Shown here piece by piece: positions 17,034 through 26,393 of a stretch of 64,000 nt of DNA. The notes under the pieces are model-generated. The model did not search any database. It was not told the DNA's origin and was given only the letters and a program-made list of their open reading frames with translations. A program made the translations under genes and the position numbers. Origin of the DNA: Clostridium disporicum (GTDB lineage Bacteria > Bacillota > Clostridia > Clostridiales > Clostridiaceae); NCBI RefSeq assembly GCF_001405015.1, contig NZ_CYZX01000001.1, positions 189,315 through 253,314 of the forward strand, given 5' to 3'. How positions within the stretch are numbered: position 1 is the first letter of the stretch; every line of letters begins with the position of its first letter.

Positions 17034-18575
17034 TTATTTAGCATAGTCTACTGCTCTTGTTTCTCTAATAACATTTATTTTAATTTGTCCTGGATACTCT
17101 AATTGCTCTTCGACACTCTTAGCTAAACTACGTGCTAATTCAATAGAACCAGCATCATCTAATAGTTCTGGTTTAACCATAATTCTAATCTCTCTTCCAG
17201 CCTGAATTGCATATGACTTCTCTACACCTTCGTATGAGTTTGCAATTTCTTCAAGTTTCTCTAATCTCTTAATATAAGCTTCTAGTGTTTCTCTTCTTGC
17301 ACCTGGTCTAGCAGCTGATATGGCATCAGCAGATTGAACTAAAATAGCTTCTAAAGACATCATTTCTACATCACCATGGTGTGCTGCTATAGCATTTACT
17401 ACTAAAGGTGATTCATGATATTTTTTAGCTAAATCTCCACCGATAAGTGCATGTGGTCCTTCATGTTCTTGGTCTACTGCTTTCCCTATATCGTGTAATA
17501 AACCTGCTCTTTTAGCAAGATTTACATCTAACCCTAATTCAGATGCCATTAATCCTGCTAAATATGAAACTTCGATAGAATGTTTTAATACATTCTGACC
17601 ATAACTAGTTCTATATTTTAGTCGTCCAAGTAACTTCATTATCTCAGGATGTAATCCGTGTACACCTGTTTCAAGAGTTGCTTGCTCTCCTTCTTCTTTA
17701 ATGTCATTTTCTACATCCTTAGTGGCTCTTTCAACCATTTCTTCTATTCTTGCAGGATGTATTCTGCCATCAATGATTAGCTTTTCTAATGCTATCTTAG
17801 CTATTTCTCTTCTAATAGGATCAAAGCTAGATAATATTACTGCTTCTGGTGTATCATCAATAATTAAATCTACACCAGTCAAAGTTTCAAGAGTTCTAAT
17901 ATTTCTTCCTTCTCTACCAATAATTCTGCCCTTCATTTCATCATTTGGCAATGCCACTACATGCACAGTTGATTCAGATACATGATCTGCCGCACATCTT
18001 TGAATTGCTGTTGTAATAATCTCTCTAGATTTCTTATCAGCTTCTTCTTTAGCTTTAGATTCAATTTCTTTAATCATTAAAGCTGTTTCATGCGTAATTT
18101 CCTTTTTAACTTCATCTAATAAAATTTCTTTAGCTTCTTCAGTTGAAAGGTTTGAAACTTTTTCAAGTTCCTCTCTTCTGTGATTATAGATTTTTTGGGC
18201 ATCTTGCTCCAATTGACTTATTTCTTGCATTTTTTTGTTGATATTTTCTTCTTTCTTTTCAAGAAGATCGCTCTTTTTGTCTAATGCTTCTTCTCTTTGA
18301 AGAATTCGTCTTTCAAGTCTTTGAATTTCATTTCTTCTATCACGAGAATCTCTGTCTAAGTCACTTCTAAGCTTGTGAACTTCTTCTTTAGCTTCTAAAA
18401 TAGCTTCCTTCTTTGTAGATTCAGCCTCTTTCTTAGCATTTTCTACTAATTTTTGAGCTTCCTCTTCTAAAATTAAAACCTTTTTCTTTGTAGCTGTTTT
18501 AATAGCTATATATTGGATAATTCCTAATATAGCTAGTATTATAATTCCTAGTAATATAATTATAGTACTATCCAA
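17034..18575 (-). CDS. rny: Ribonuclease Y
   Basis: 513 residues. A membrane-anchored endoribonuclease initiating mRNA decay in Firmicutes. Domains in order: an N-terminal transmembrane helix (STIIILLGIIILAILGIIQY), a long coiled coil rich in E and K (about 30-190), a KH domain (GRIIGREGRNIRTLE, about 215-230), and an HD domain with the catalytic HD pair in LLHDIGKAVD (about 361). The start is TTG 18575, preceded by AAGGAGGTG (complement of 18581-18589); the frame is open further upstream but has no ribosome site there. recA lies upstream on the same strand behind a terminator. Confidence 0.96.
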   Translation of the reverse strand: MDSTIIILLGIIILAILGIIQYIAIKTATKKKVLILEEEAQKLVENAKKEAESTKKEAILEAKEEVHKLRSDLDRDSRDRRNEIQRLERRILQREEALDKKSDLLEKKEENINKKMQEISQLEQDAQKIYNHRREELEKVSNLSTEEAKEILLDEVKKEITHETALMIKEIESKAKEEADKKSREIITTAIQRCAADHVSESTVHVVALPNDEMKGRIIGREGRNIRTLETLTGVDLIIDDTPEAVILSSFDPIRREIAKIALEKLIIDGRIHPARIEEMVERATKDVENDIKEEGEQATLETGVHGLHPEIMKLLGRLKYRTSYGQNVLKHSIEVSYLAGLMASELGLDVNLAKRAGLLHDIGKAVDQEHEGPHALIGGDLAKKYHESPLVVNAIAAHHGDVEMMSLEAILVQSADAISAARPGARRETLEAYIKRLEKLEEIANSYEGVEKSYAIQAGREIRIMVKPELLDDAGSIELARSLAKSVEEQLEYPGQIKINVIRETRAVDYAK

Positions 18576-18758
18576 ATTAACACCTCCTTGCACATTAATC
18601 AATTTATTATTTAATAGAAAGTAGGTAGGTGTCATATTATTCTGTACTGGAAATTGAATTTGATAAACCAGTATTTGTTATTATTTTATCTTAAAAACAA
18701 AAATATGTCAAGTTTAGTTAATTAAATACATTAATTAATTTATCTAGATATAAAGCAA

Positions 18759-18798
18759 AAAAATACGCCTTGTTACAATAACAATATGGCGTATTTTT
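18759..18798 (-). terminator. recA terminator
   Basis: AAAAATACGCC (18759-18769) pairs with GGCGTATTTTT (18788-18798). The 18-nt loop holds a small internal palindrome (TTGTTACAATAACAA). Confidence 0.85.
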
Positions 18799-18805
18799 GA
18801 ATTTA

Positions 18806-19837
18806 TTATTTTTCAGTTTTCTCTTTTTTCTCTTCCATTAAAGGTAAATTATACTTAGATCTAATTTTGTTTTCAATTTCTAATGCTATATGCGGATTAT
18901 CCTTTAAATATTGTTTAGCATTTTCTCTTCCTTGACCTAACCTTATATCATTATAAGAGAACCATGCACCGCTTTTTTGAACTATATTTTCTTTAACACC
19001 TACATCTATTATATTACCATTTCTAGAAATACCTTCATTATACATAATGTCAAATTCTGCTTGTTTAAATGGTGGAGCTACTTTATTTTTCATTATTTTT
19101 ACTCTAGTTCTATTACCAACTATTTCATCACCTTGCTTTATTGAATCAATTCTTCTAACATCCATTCTAACAGAAGCATAGAACTTAAGTGCTCTTCCTC
19201 CAGTTGTAGTTTCAGGATTTCCAAACATAACTCCAACTTTTTCTCTTAATTGGTTAATAAAAATTGCTACACATTTTGATTTGTTAATTGTTCCAGCTAA
19301 TTTTCTTAAAGCTTGAGACATTAATCTTGCATGTAATCCAACGTGAGAATCACCCATCTCGCCTTCTATTTCAGCTCTTGGAACTAATGCTGCAACTGAG
19401 TCTACTACTAGTACATCAATTGCTCCAGAACGTACTAGAGCTTCAGCTATTTCAAGACCTTGTTCACCAGTGTCTGGTTGAGAAACTATAAGGTTCTCTG
19501 TATCAACACCTAAGTTTTTTGCATAACTTGGATCTAATGCATGTTCTGCATCGATAAATCCAACTACTCCTCCAGTTTTTTGTGCTTCAGCAATTATATG
19601 TAATGCAACGGTTGTTTTACCTGAACTTTCTGGTCCGTAAATTTCTATAATTCTTCCCTTTGGAACACCACCAATACCTAAAGCGATATCTAAATCTAAA
19701 CACCCCGTAGATATAGCATCAACATTCATAGCATTGTGTTCTCCTAATTTCATTATGGCACCCTTACCATATTGTTTCTCAATTTGACTCATAGCATTTT
19801 CAATTGCTTTTAATTTTTCTGCATTAATATTTCCCAT
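18806..19837 (-). CDS. recA: RecA recombinase
   Basis: 343 residues. Forms ATP-dependent filaments on single-stranded DNA, drives strand exchange and triggers LexA self-cleavage. Walker A GPESSGKT at 68-75, Walker B VLVVDSVAAL, the L1/L2 loops (EGEMGDSHVGLHARLMSQALR and FINQLREKVGVMFGNPETTTGG region) are intact. ATG 19837 (MGNINAEKL) is preferred: the ATG at 19846 touches the AGAGG site with no spacing, while 19837 is 9-10 nt away. A promoter and LexA-type box lie directly upstream. Confidence 0.98.
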   Translation of the reverse strand: MGNINAEKLKAIENAMSQIEKQYGKGAIMKLGEHNAMNVDAISTGCLDLDIALGIGGVPKGRIIEIYGPESSGKTTVALHIIAEAQKTGGVVGFIDAEHALDPSYAKNLGVDTENLIVSQPDTGEQGLEIAEALVRSGAIDVLVVDSVAALVPRAEIEGEMGDSHVGLHARLMSQALRKLAGTINKSKCVAIFINQLREKVGVMFGNPETTTGGRALKFYASVRMDVRRIDSIKQGDEIVGNRTRVKIMKNKVAPPFKQAEFDIMYNEGISRNGNIIDVGVKENIVQKSGAWFSYNDIRLGQGRENAKQYLKDNPHIALEIENKIRSKYNLPLMEEKKEKTEK

Positions 19838-19856
19838 AAGGCTCATCCTCTCTATC

Positions 19857-19906
19857 GAACATTTGTTTTATAATTAAATTATAATTTATGCTGAATTTTA
19901 AGTCAA
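19857..19906 (-). promoter_or_regulatory. recA promoter with LexA box
   Basis: Minus-strand TTGACT (19901-19906) and TATAAT (19878-19883) are spaced by 17 bp. A box reading GAACATTTGTTT on the + strand (19857-19868), one mismatch from GAAC-N4-GTTC, lies just after the expected transcription start, where LexA binding would block elongation or initiation. Confidence 0.8.
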
Positions 19907-19932
19907 CATAAATTTCAAAAAATTATTCATAT

Positions 19933-19972
19933 AATAAAAAGTTCCGCCTTATTTTAGGAGGAACTTTTTATT
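19933..19972 (-). terminator. pgsA terminator
   Basis: AATAAAAAGTTCC-x-CCT (19933-19949) pairs with 19956-19972 (AGG-x-GGAACTTTTTATT), one mismatch, followed by A/T-rich sequence. Confidence 0.85.
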
Positions 19973-19990
19973 ATTATAACCAAGATTAAC

Positions 19991-20581
19991 TTATTTAGTC
20001 ATTGAAAACACTTTTTTATTCTTTATAAAATAATCTATTCCAGAGATTATAGTTACTATAACAGCTAAGTATAAGAATATAGTAGGTGCGAATTCAAAGA
20101 ATTTATTCATTGCAGAATTATTGTTTATTAAATTCGCTAAATATGGAGATGTTTCTATATTGACTTTTATAAGTAATAATAATATTGATATTATTTGTAT
20201 AACAGTCTTAATTTTTCCCCACCAACTAGCAGCTATTATTTTACCTTCTGATGCAGCTATTGTTCTAAGACCAGATACAGCAAATTCTCTAGCTATAATA
20301 ATTATAGCTGCATAACTAGGAATTAATCCTAGTTCAACTAAAGATATTAATGCTGAAGTAACTAAAAGTTTATCTGCTAAAGGATCCATAAATTTACCAA
20401 AAGTAGTCACTTGATTTCTACTTCTTGCTATATAACCATCTAATTGGTCAGTTAATGAAGCAATTATAAATACTAAAGTGGCTATTATAGTTCCATAAGG
20501 AATTCCTTTCATAGCTATAAAAATCAAAAAAATAGGTACTAAGAAAATTCTTAGCATGGTTAACTTATTTGCTAGATTCAT
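19991..20581 (-). CDS. pgsA: CDP-diacylglycerol-glycerol-3-phosphate 3-phosphatidyltransferase
   Basis: 196 residues, integral membrane. Makes phosphatidylglycerol phosphate, the first committed step to phosphatidylglycerol and cardiolipin. The CDP-alcohol phosphotransferase motif D-X2-DG-X2-AR-X8-G-X3-D-X3-D is present in full: DQLDGYIARSR, then GKFMDPLADK (about residues 44-70). Several hydrophobic helices follow. Its start overlaps the end of rimO by 17 bp, so the pair is cotranscribed and probably translationally coupled. Confidence 0.95.
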   Translation of the reverse strand: MNLANKLTMLRIFLVPIFLIFIAMKGIPYGTIIATLVFIIASLTDQLDGYIARSRNQVTTFGKFMDPLADKLLVTSALISLVELGLIPSYAAIIIIAREFAVSGLRTIAASEGKIIAASWWGKIKTVIQIISILLLLIKVNIETSPYLANLINNNSAMNKFFEFAPTIFLYLAVIVTIISGIDYFIKNKKVFSMTK

Positions 20582-21902
20582 CTATAACATCTCCTATTAA
20601 ATCATACTCCTGTACATCAGTAATTTTTACCTTTATAATATCACCTATTTTTACTTTTTTTGTTTTTCTAACTAAAATTATATTATCTATTTCTGGTGAC
20701 ATCATATAAGATCTTCCTATGAAAAATTCTCCATTACTTCCATCTATTATAGTATCATAGATATTACCAATTTTCAATTTATTTAAATCTAACATAATTT
20801 TTCTTTGAGTTAACATTAATTCTTTTAAACGCTTCTCTTTAGTAGACTCATCAATTTGTCCATTCATAATAGCAGCAGGGGTTCCCTCTTCTTGTGAGTA
20901 ACTAAAAACTCCTACGTTTTCTAATCTATAATCTAATAAAAATTGTTTTAACTCATTGAAATCATCATCATTTTCATTTGGGAACCCAACTATTAAAGAT
21001 GTTCTTAAAGTAATATTAGGTATTCTTTTTCTAAGCTTATCTATTATATTAATAATATCTTTTTTATTAGTTTTTCTACCCATTAATTTTAATATCTTAT
21101 CACTAATATGTTGTATAGGAATATCTAAGTACTTAACAATCTTATTATTTGTTGCAATTTCCTCAATTAGTTCATCATATATTTCTTCAGGATAACAATA
21201 TAGAAGTCTAACCCACTCTATATTATCTACTTCAGAAACCTTTTTAGCTAATTTATGAAGCATCTTTCCATTATAAATATCAACACCATAATTTGTTAAA
21301 TCTTGAGCTATTAGAATAATTTCTTTTACTCCTTGAGAAGCTAAACTTTCAACTTCTTTTATAACACTTTCCATTGTTCTACTTCTGAATTTTCCTCTTA
21401 TCTTTGGAATTATACAGTAAGTACAAAAGTTATTACAACCTTCTGCAATTCTAACATAAGCAGTATGGCTGTTTGTTGTTAATATTCTTTCGCCTTCATT
21501 TATACTTAGGTCACTGTAACTAGCTGATGAGATTTGCTTTTGTTCCTTTATAAATTCTAATATAAGCTTATGCAACTTCATATAGTCATTTACACCCATA
21601 AGAATATCTATTTCAGGCATTTGTTCTAAAAGTTCATCTCCGTATCTTTGAGTTAGACAACCTGTTGCAATAAGCATTTTACACTTATAATTAGTCTTAT
21701 AACTAGCCATCTCTAAAATTGTATCTATTGATTCTTGCTTAGCACTTTCTATAAATCCACATGTATTAACTATTATTATATCGGCTTCTTTAGGGTTATT
21801 AGTTATTTCATAATATTTATTAATTGTTCCTAATATAAGTTCAGAATCAACTCTATTTTTGTCACATCCTAAACTGACCATTCCTACTTTATATTTTTCC
21901 AA
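20565..21902 (-). CDS. rimO: RimO, ribosomal protein S12 methylthiotransferase
   Basis: 445 residues. A radical-SAM enzyme that adds a methylthio group to an aspartate of ribosomal protein S12. The N-terminal UPF0004 domain has GCDKNRVDSE, NTCGFIESAKQES and ATGCLTQRY cysteines. The radical-SAM motif CNNFCTYC is followed by IRGKFRSR; a C-terminal TRAM domain follows. SLGCDKNRVDSE and CGFIESA separate RimO from MiaB and MtaB. The frame opens at ATG 21917, but that ATG overlaps GGAGG; TTG 21902 lies 8 nt behind it and gives the family start (MEKYKVGMVSLGC). Confidence 0.95.
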   Translation of the reverse strand: MEKYKVGMVSLGCDKNRVDSELILGTINKYYEITNNPKEADIIIVNTCGFIESAKQESIDTILEMASYKTNYKCKMLIATGCLTQRYGDELLEQMPEIDILMGVNDYMKLHKLILEFIKEQKQISSASYSDLSINEGERILTTNSHTAYVRIAEGCNNFCTYCIIPKIRGKFRSRTMESVIKEVESLASQGVKEIILIAQDLTNYGVDIYNGKMLHKLAKKVSEVDNIEWVRLLYCYPEEIYDELIEEIATNNKIVKYLDIPIQHISDKILKLMGRKTNKKDIINIIDKLRKRIPNITLRTSLIVGFPNENDDDFNELKQFLLDYRLENVGVFSYSQEEGTPAAIMNGQIDESTKEKRLKELMLTQRKIMLDLNKLKIGNIYDTIIDGSNGEFFIGRSYMMSPEIDNIILVRKTKKVKIGDIIKVKITDVQEYDLIGDVIDESSK

Positions 21903-21983
21903 AGTAAATTCCTCCATTGTTTAAGTTTCTAATAATTCATAAATTATTGTAATTGAATAGTCTTCTATTTACAAGTATTTTTG

Positions 21984-24341
21984 TTATTGATAATTTGGGT
22001 TTTCTTCTGTATTCATCACCAATACCTGTCTAGGTCTACTTCCATCCTTTGGAGATATTATTCTTTGTTCTTCTAATATATCCATAATTCGCGAGGCCCT
22101 ATTGAATCCAATTCTTAATTTTCTTTGTAAAAATGAAGTTGATGCTTGTTGATATTCAATTACAAGTTTTATGGCTTCATCAATAAGTTCATCCTCGTAT
22201 TCACTTTGTTGCGACTCAGCTGGAGTTTCACTATTAATATGATTTATAATATCTTCTTGATAAGTGACACTATCCTGAGAGTTCTTAACAAAGTTAACCA
22301 CGTTTTCTACTTCCTCTTCTGAGATAAATGCACCTTGAACTCTAACAGGTTTATTTTCTCCTATAGGATAGTATAACATATCTCCTCTTCCTAATAATTT
22401 TTCAGCACCAACTTGATCTAAGATAGTTCTTGAGTCAATACCTGAAGATACTGCAAAAGATATTCTTGAAGGAATATTTGCTTTAATAACTCCTGTAATT
22501 ACGTCAACAGACGGTCTTTGTGTCGCAATTATTAAATGCATACCTGCAGCTCTTGCCATTTGGGCTAGTCTACAAATATAATCTTCAACATCATGAGGGC
22601 AAGCCATCATTAAATCTGCTAGCTCATCAACAATTATAACTATATATGGTAATTTATCTTCAATTTCTCCTTTTTCATATAAATTGTTGTATGATTCTAT
22701 ATTTTTAACTTTATTATTGTAGAACAAATTATATCTCTTATTCATTTCATTTACAGCCCAATTTAATGCTCCAGCAGCTTTTTTAGGATCTGTAACTACT
22801 GGAATTAACAAATGAGGAATATCATTATAGACACTTAATTCTACAACTTTAGGATCTACCATTAATAATTTTACATCTGCTGGAGAGTATTTATATATCA
22901 AACTAATTATCAAAGCATTTATGCATACAGATTTACCAGATCCTGTTGCACCAGCAATAAGCATATGGGGCATTTTAGATAAATCACCTACAACACATTT
23001 ACCAGCAATATCTTTTCCTAGACCAAATGATAATTTTTTATTTGAGTTAGTAAATTCTTTTGAGTCTAATACTTCTCTTAGAAATACTGGTATTTGCTTT
23101 TTATTCGGAACCTCAATCCCTATAGCAGATTTCCCTGGAATAGGGGCTTCTATTCTTATACCACTAGCAGCAAGTCCTAAGGCTATATCATCTGTTAAAT
23201 TAACAATTTTTGAAACTTTAACTCCAGGACTAGGTTGTAATTCAAAACGAGTAACTGAAGGACCTTTAGTTACTTGAGTAACTTTAGCTTCAACTCCAAA
23301 ACTTTCCAAAATTGATTCTAATTTATTAGCCCCATCAATAAGGTCTTTTTTATCTTCGCTTTTCAATCTCGCTTTTCCATTATTTTTCAACAAGTCTATA
23401 GTTGGATATATATAATGGATTTCTTTTGACTCAGTGCTAATAATATTATTAATATCTATATCCTTACTTTTTAGCTCTTTAGTGCCATTGTCATTCTGTA
23501 ATCTTTCATCAGTTGATTTTTGGGAGTTTACTGCTCTATTTGAATCTAAAAATCTGTTTTCCTCTTTAGCATTGAATGATTCTAGAGAAATTTCATCTAA
23601 AATATCAACATCGTTAGTATTTGAATTTTTCATAAAATCAAGTATTTGAATTTTATTATCTATTCCTTTTACTATGTTTTTGTCAATTATTTCTTCATCA
23701 CTTTCAATTTCAACGAAATCATTGTTAATTTTTTTGTGCTTGTCTTTTTTTTGTGGCTTAGAGTTTATATATTGAATAATTTTATTAGCAAATAATTTTG
23801 TACACTCTAATATATTAGATATTGTTATATCAAATATCTGCATTACCCCAATAAACAATAGTGATAAAAATAGAATATAAGAGCCTATATATCCTATAAG
23901 TTTAGATAATGGATAAGCTAAAAGATGACCTAAGAATCCACCATGCAACGACATTGTGTCTTCTTGCATTATTAATTTCAAAGAAATTTTAAATGATTCT
24001 TGATCTAAAGCTTGTATCTTTATTGTTGCGAAAAGAAGGATGCAGGTTGTTAAAACTAACGTTACTCCAAATAATCTTCTTGAATAACTTATCTTTCCAT
24101 CCGATATAATTATATTTATACCAAAGTATATCAAGTATAAAGGCAAAATAAATGCACCTATACCAATAAAGTTATATATATATTTTCTAGAAATATGTGA
24201 TAAAACCCCTGCAAGATTAGTATAAATTGCAATTGTAAGAAGTAATCCTACAACAATATAGACTATACTTTTTATATCACTGTCTAATGTTCTCTTTTTT
24301 TTAGTTCGCTTTCTAGTATTTTTTTTACTTTTAGTAGTCAC
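21984..24341 (-). CDS. FtsK/SpoIIIE family DNA translocase
   Basis: 785 residues. Pumps double-stranded DNA through the division or sporulation septum. Four or five N-terminal membrane helices (about 27-175) are followed by a charged linker and the motor: GATGSGKSV Walker A near 460, IIVDELADLMM Walker B, and ATQRPSVDVITG. The C-terminal gamma winged helix (DELIDEAIKLVIEYQQASTS, then RKLRIGFNRASRIMDILE) reads KOPS/SRS-type sequences. The start is GTG behind TAGGAGTGA. Whether it acts mainly as FtsK or SpoIIIE cannot be decided here. Confidence 0.95.
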   Translation of the reverse strand: MTTKSKKNTRKRTKKKRTLDSDIKSIVYIVVGLLLTIAIYTNLAGVLSHISRKYIYNFIGIGAFILPLYLIYFGINIIISDGKISYSRRLFGVTLVLTTCILLFATIKIQALDQESFKISLKLIMQEDTMSLHGGFLGHLLAYPLSKLIGYIGSYILFLSLLFIGVMQIFDITISNILECTKLFANKIIQYINSKPQKKDKHKKINNDFVEIESDEEIIDKNIVKGIDNKIQILDFMKNSNTNDVDILDEISLESFNAKEENRFLDSNRAVNSQKSTDERLQNDNGTKELKSKDIDINNIISTESKEIHYIYPTIDLLKNNGKARLKSEDKKDLIDGANKLESILESFGVEAKVTQVTKGPSVTRFELQPSPGVKVSKIVNLTDDIALGLAASGIRIEAPIPGKSAIGIEVPNKKQIPVFLREVLDSKEFTNSNKKLSFGLGKDIAGKCVVGDLSKMPHMLIAGATGSGKSVCINALIISLIYKYSPADVKLLMVDPKVVELSVYNDIPHLLIPVVTDPKKAAGALNWAVNEMNKRYNLFYNNKVKNIESYNNLYEKGEIEDKLPYIVIIVDELADLMMACPHDVEDYICRLAQMARAAGMHLIIATQRPSVDVITGVIKANIPSRISFAVSSGIDSRTILDQVGAEKLLGRGDMLYYPIGENKPVRVQGAFISEEEVENVVNFVKNSQDSVTYQEDIINHINSETPAESQQSEYEDELIDEAIKLVIEYQQASTSFLQRKLRIGFNRASRIMDILEEQRIISPKDGSRPRQVLVMNTEENPNYQ

Positions 24342-24422
24342 AAAATCACTCCTATAATATAGTTAAAATTTTCATATATATCTATATTATATAATTAAGA
24401 TGACATAGTGTAAAATATGTTT

Positions 24423-24462
24423 AAACTAAAAAAGGAATTCTTTTGAATCCCTTTTTTAGTTT
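24423..24462 (-). terminator. Terminator after the TepA-like gene
   Basis: Arms 24423-24440 and 24445-24462 (AAACTAAAAAAGG and its complement) form a long stem with one mismatch, overlapping the stop codon of the upstream gene. Confidence 0.8.
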
Positions 24463-25210
24463 ACTTCAAATTATTCTTCTCATATAATGCTATTTCTTCT
24501 CTAAGTTTATCCAATGCTTCTTTAATTCCGCCTACCTCATCTATCAATCCACAAGCAACTGCTTGTTCTCCTATTAATATAGTTCCCATATCATTTAATA
24601 ATTCGTCAGATTTAAGCATCATTCTCTTTAATTCATCTTTACTTATTTTAGAAGTTTTAACTATGAAGTTGTCTATCCTTTCTTGCATTTTTTGGAAATA
24701 ATGAAATGTTTGAGCTACACCAATAACAAATCCATTCATTCTAACTGGATGTACAATCATTGTGGCAGATGGAGTAATAAACGAATAATCTGCTGATGTT
24801 GCAAGCGGTACGCCTATAGAGTGTCCACCACCAATAACTATAGATACTGTAGGTTTAGATAAAGATCTAATCATTTCTGCAATAGCTAATCCTGCTTCTA
24901 CATCCCCACCTACTGTATTAAGTACAATTAAAATACCTTTAACCTCATTATTTCTTTCCATCGCAATTAATTGTGGTATTATATGCTCATATTTAGTAGC
25001 TTTAGTTTGTGGTGGTAATACCATATGCCCTTCTATCTGTCCTATTATTGGCAAAACTTGAATACTTTGATCAGAACTTGATTTATTATCTGTACCGAAC
25101 TCCTTTATTTCTTGTCTTCTATCATCTTCTTTGCTATTTTTATCGTTATCGCTTTCTTTTATAGTAGTATCATTACTATATAATGGATAAAAATCTTCAT
25201 TTGTGTTCAT
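24461..25210 (-). CDS. TepA/YmfB-like ClpP-fold protease
   Basis: 249 residues of the ClpP-class serine protease family described as translocation-enhancing protein TepA in Bacillus. The N-terminal 70 residues are charged and disordered-looking. The ClpP fold follows, with LNTVGGDVEAGLAIAEMI, the serine nucleophile region GGGHSIGVPLATSA (about 125-138) and MIVHPVRMNG carrying the histidine. ATG 25210 follows TAGGAGGG; an in-frame ATG at 25228 lies before that site. It lies downstream of ftsK/spoIIIE in many clostridia and is probably cytosolic or membrane-associated; its substrate is unknown. Confidence 0.88.
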   Translation of the reverse strand: MNTNEDFYPLYSNDTTIKESDNDKNSKEDDRRQEIKEFGTDNKSSSDQSIQVLPIIGQIEGHMVLPPQTKATKYEHIIPQLIAMERNNEVKGILIVLNTVGGDVEAGLAIAEMIRSLSKPTVSIVIGGGHSIGVPLATSADYSFITPSATMIVHPVRMNGFVIGVAQTFHYFQKMQERIDNFIVKTSKISKDELKRMMLKSDELLNDMGTILIGEQAVACGLIDEVGGIKEALDKLREEIALYEKNNLK

Positions 25211-25236
25211 AATAAGCCCTCCTAGCATGATTACCT

Positions 25237-25908
25237 TTATTTTCTTATGTCAAGCACTATTCCATATTTAATATATCCATTGGAAAAGTTTCCAGTAATT
25301 ACGATGACAATCTTTTTGTCTAAATCAGGAACTTCTATACACCCCCTTTTCACTTTGACTTCCTTTAAAGTTTCATTTTCTTCATCCCATATATGAGCTT
25401 TTAGTGATTTGCAGTTAGGTACAAATTCAAAATTAATAATTTCTCCTGGTCTAACTTTTAATGATGGTTTTTTTATTAAAAGATTGTAATTATTTATTAT
25501 TTCTTTTGTAAGTTCAATTTCTTTATTATCATCAGAAATTATAAAATCATAAGAGCATAGATATTTAGGAGAATGTTTTCCTCTTAATCTTACTATTAAT
25601 TTAGGGATATTTTCATTATCAGTATCCTTTTTAGGTTTTGTTGGTTCTTGAGTATGTATTTCATCTTGACTTTCTCCATTTTCATTTTGTTCTTGAAGTT
25701 TTTTTTGATTTATCTCATCTAATTTTTGTTGATTTATTAATTTTCTCTCTTCTTTTAATTCTTTTAATAAGTCATCGATACTTCTATATTCTGGTTTATT
25801 ATTCTCTATAATTTCTTCACCAGGTTCATAATAAGCATTTACGTAAAAATCATAGTTTATTAATAGAGAAAAGATATAAATTACAAAAAGAATTTTTCGC
25901 TTTATCAT
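25237..25908 (-). CDS. Secreted or membrane-anchored protein, unknown function
   Basis: 223 residues. The N-terminal signal segment (KRKILFVIYIFSLLINYDFYVNA) is followed by a charged, Gln/Glu-rich linker with a Pro/Lys stretch (about 45-95) and a C-terminal beta-rich region from LIVRLRGKHSPKYLCSYDF. LKVRPGEIINFEF resembles an immunoglobulin-like or carbohydrate-binding-like strand order, but I cannot assign a family. It ends 26 bp before the TepA-like start, so the two are probably cotranscribed. The start follows TGGAGG with a rather long gap of 10 nt. Confidence 0.65.
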   Translation of the reverse strand: MIKRKILFVIYIFSLLINYDFYVNAYYEPGEEIIENNKPEYRSIDDLLKELKEERKLINQQKLDEINQKKLQEQNENGESQDEIHTQEPTKPKKDTDNENIPKLIVRLRGKHSPKYLCSYDFIISDDNKEIELTKEIINNYNLLIKKPSLKVRPGEIINFEFVPNCKSLKAHIWDEENETLKEVKVKRGCIEVPDLDKKIVIVITGNFSNGYIKYGIVLDIRK

Positions 25909-25972
25909 ATATTTTATACCTCCATATTAATATATATTTATTTTTACCTATTTATTTATTTTTATATATCAA

Positions 25973-26009
25973 AGTGTGCCAAAAATCTTGGAAGTTTTTG
26001 GCACACTTC
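25973..26009 (-). terminator. Strong terminator after the Cys/Gly-rich gene
   Basis: AAGTGTGCCAAAAA (25973-25986) pairs perfectly with TTTTTGGCACACTT (25996-26009). Confidence 0.9.
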
Positions 26010-26019
26010 GACTATTGTT

Positions 26020-26256
26020 TTACCAACAACCAAATAATAATATTAATATTAGCCACCACCAGCAACCGCCTCCGCAGCCACAGCCTCCGAAGCCGCCACC
26101 ACATCCAAAGTTACCACCATATCCGCAGTTACCGCCACCACAGCATCCGTAACCCGGATAACCACATCCGCAATTACATCCTCCGCAACCACAACTTGAG
26201 CAATTATTACAGCAGCATTTTTTCTTACAACAGCATTTTGAACAACTGCTTGACAT
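26020..26256 (-). CDS. Cys/Gly-rich small protein, probable spore coat component
   Basis: 78 residues, of which roughly a quarter are Cys and a quarter or more are Gly. It has blocks of CCCKKKCCC and repeated GC/CG pairs, then a hydrophobic WWWLILILLFGCW tail. ATG 26256 is preferred (AGGAG at 26266-26270, 9 nt upstream); the in-frame ATG at 26265 touches that site. Such proteins are typical of cross-linked spore coat or exosporium layers, which is inference. The gene is far more GC-rich than its neighbours because of the Gly/Cys codons. A SigK-like CATA element may lie upstream, but I would not rely on it. Confidence 0.75.
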   Translation of the reverse strand: MSSSCSKCCCKKKCCCNNCSSCGCGGCNCGCGYPGYGCCGGGNCGYGGNFGCGGGFGGCGCGGGCWWWLILILLFGCW

Positions 26257-26335
26257 GTTTCTCATCTCCTATCATTTGTTGATTAATATATATTATTCAA
26301 AGCAAAGATTTTATGTTCTTAATTATTTAGATTGT

Positions 26336-26364
26336 TAGACAAATTTATATCCCTCTGTTATTAT
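26336..26364 (+). promoter_or_regulatory. Candidate promoter of the PadR gene
   Basis: TAGACA (26336-26341), a 17-bp spacer and TATTAT (26359-26364), 30 bp upstream of the PadR start. Each box has one mismatch to consensus. Confidence 0.5.
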
Positions 26365-26393
26365 TACAATATATTCTAAAAAAGAGGTGGATT

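Noticed and set aside
22921..23277. A 118-residue plus-strand frame inside the ftsK/spoIIIE gene
   Set aside because: It is antisense to the well-conserved motor domain and has no ribosome site.
25974..26282. A 102-residue His/Arg/Ser-rich plus-strand frame
   Set aside because: It is the antisense of the Cys/Gly-rich gene and its terminator; repetitive composition follows from that.
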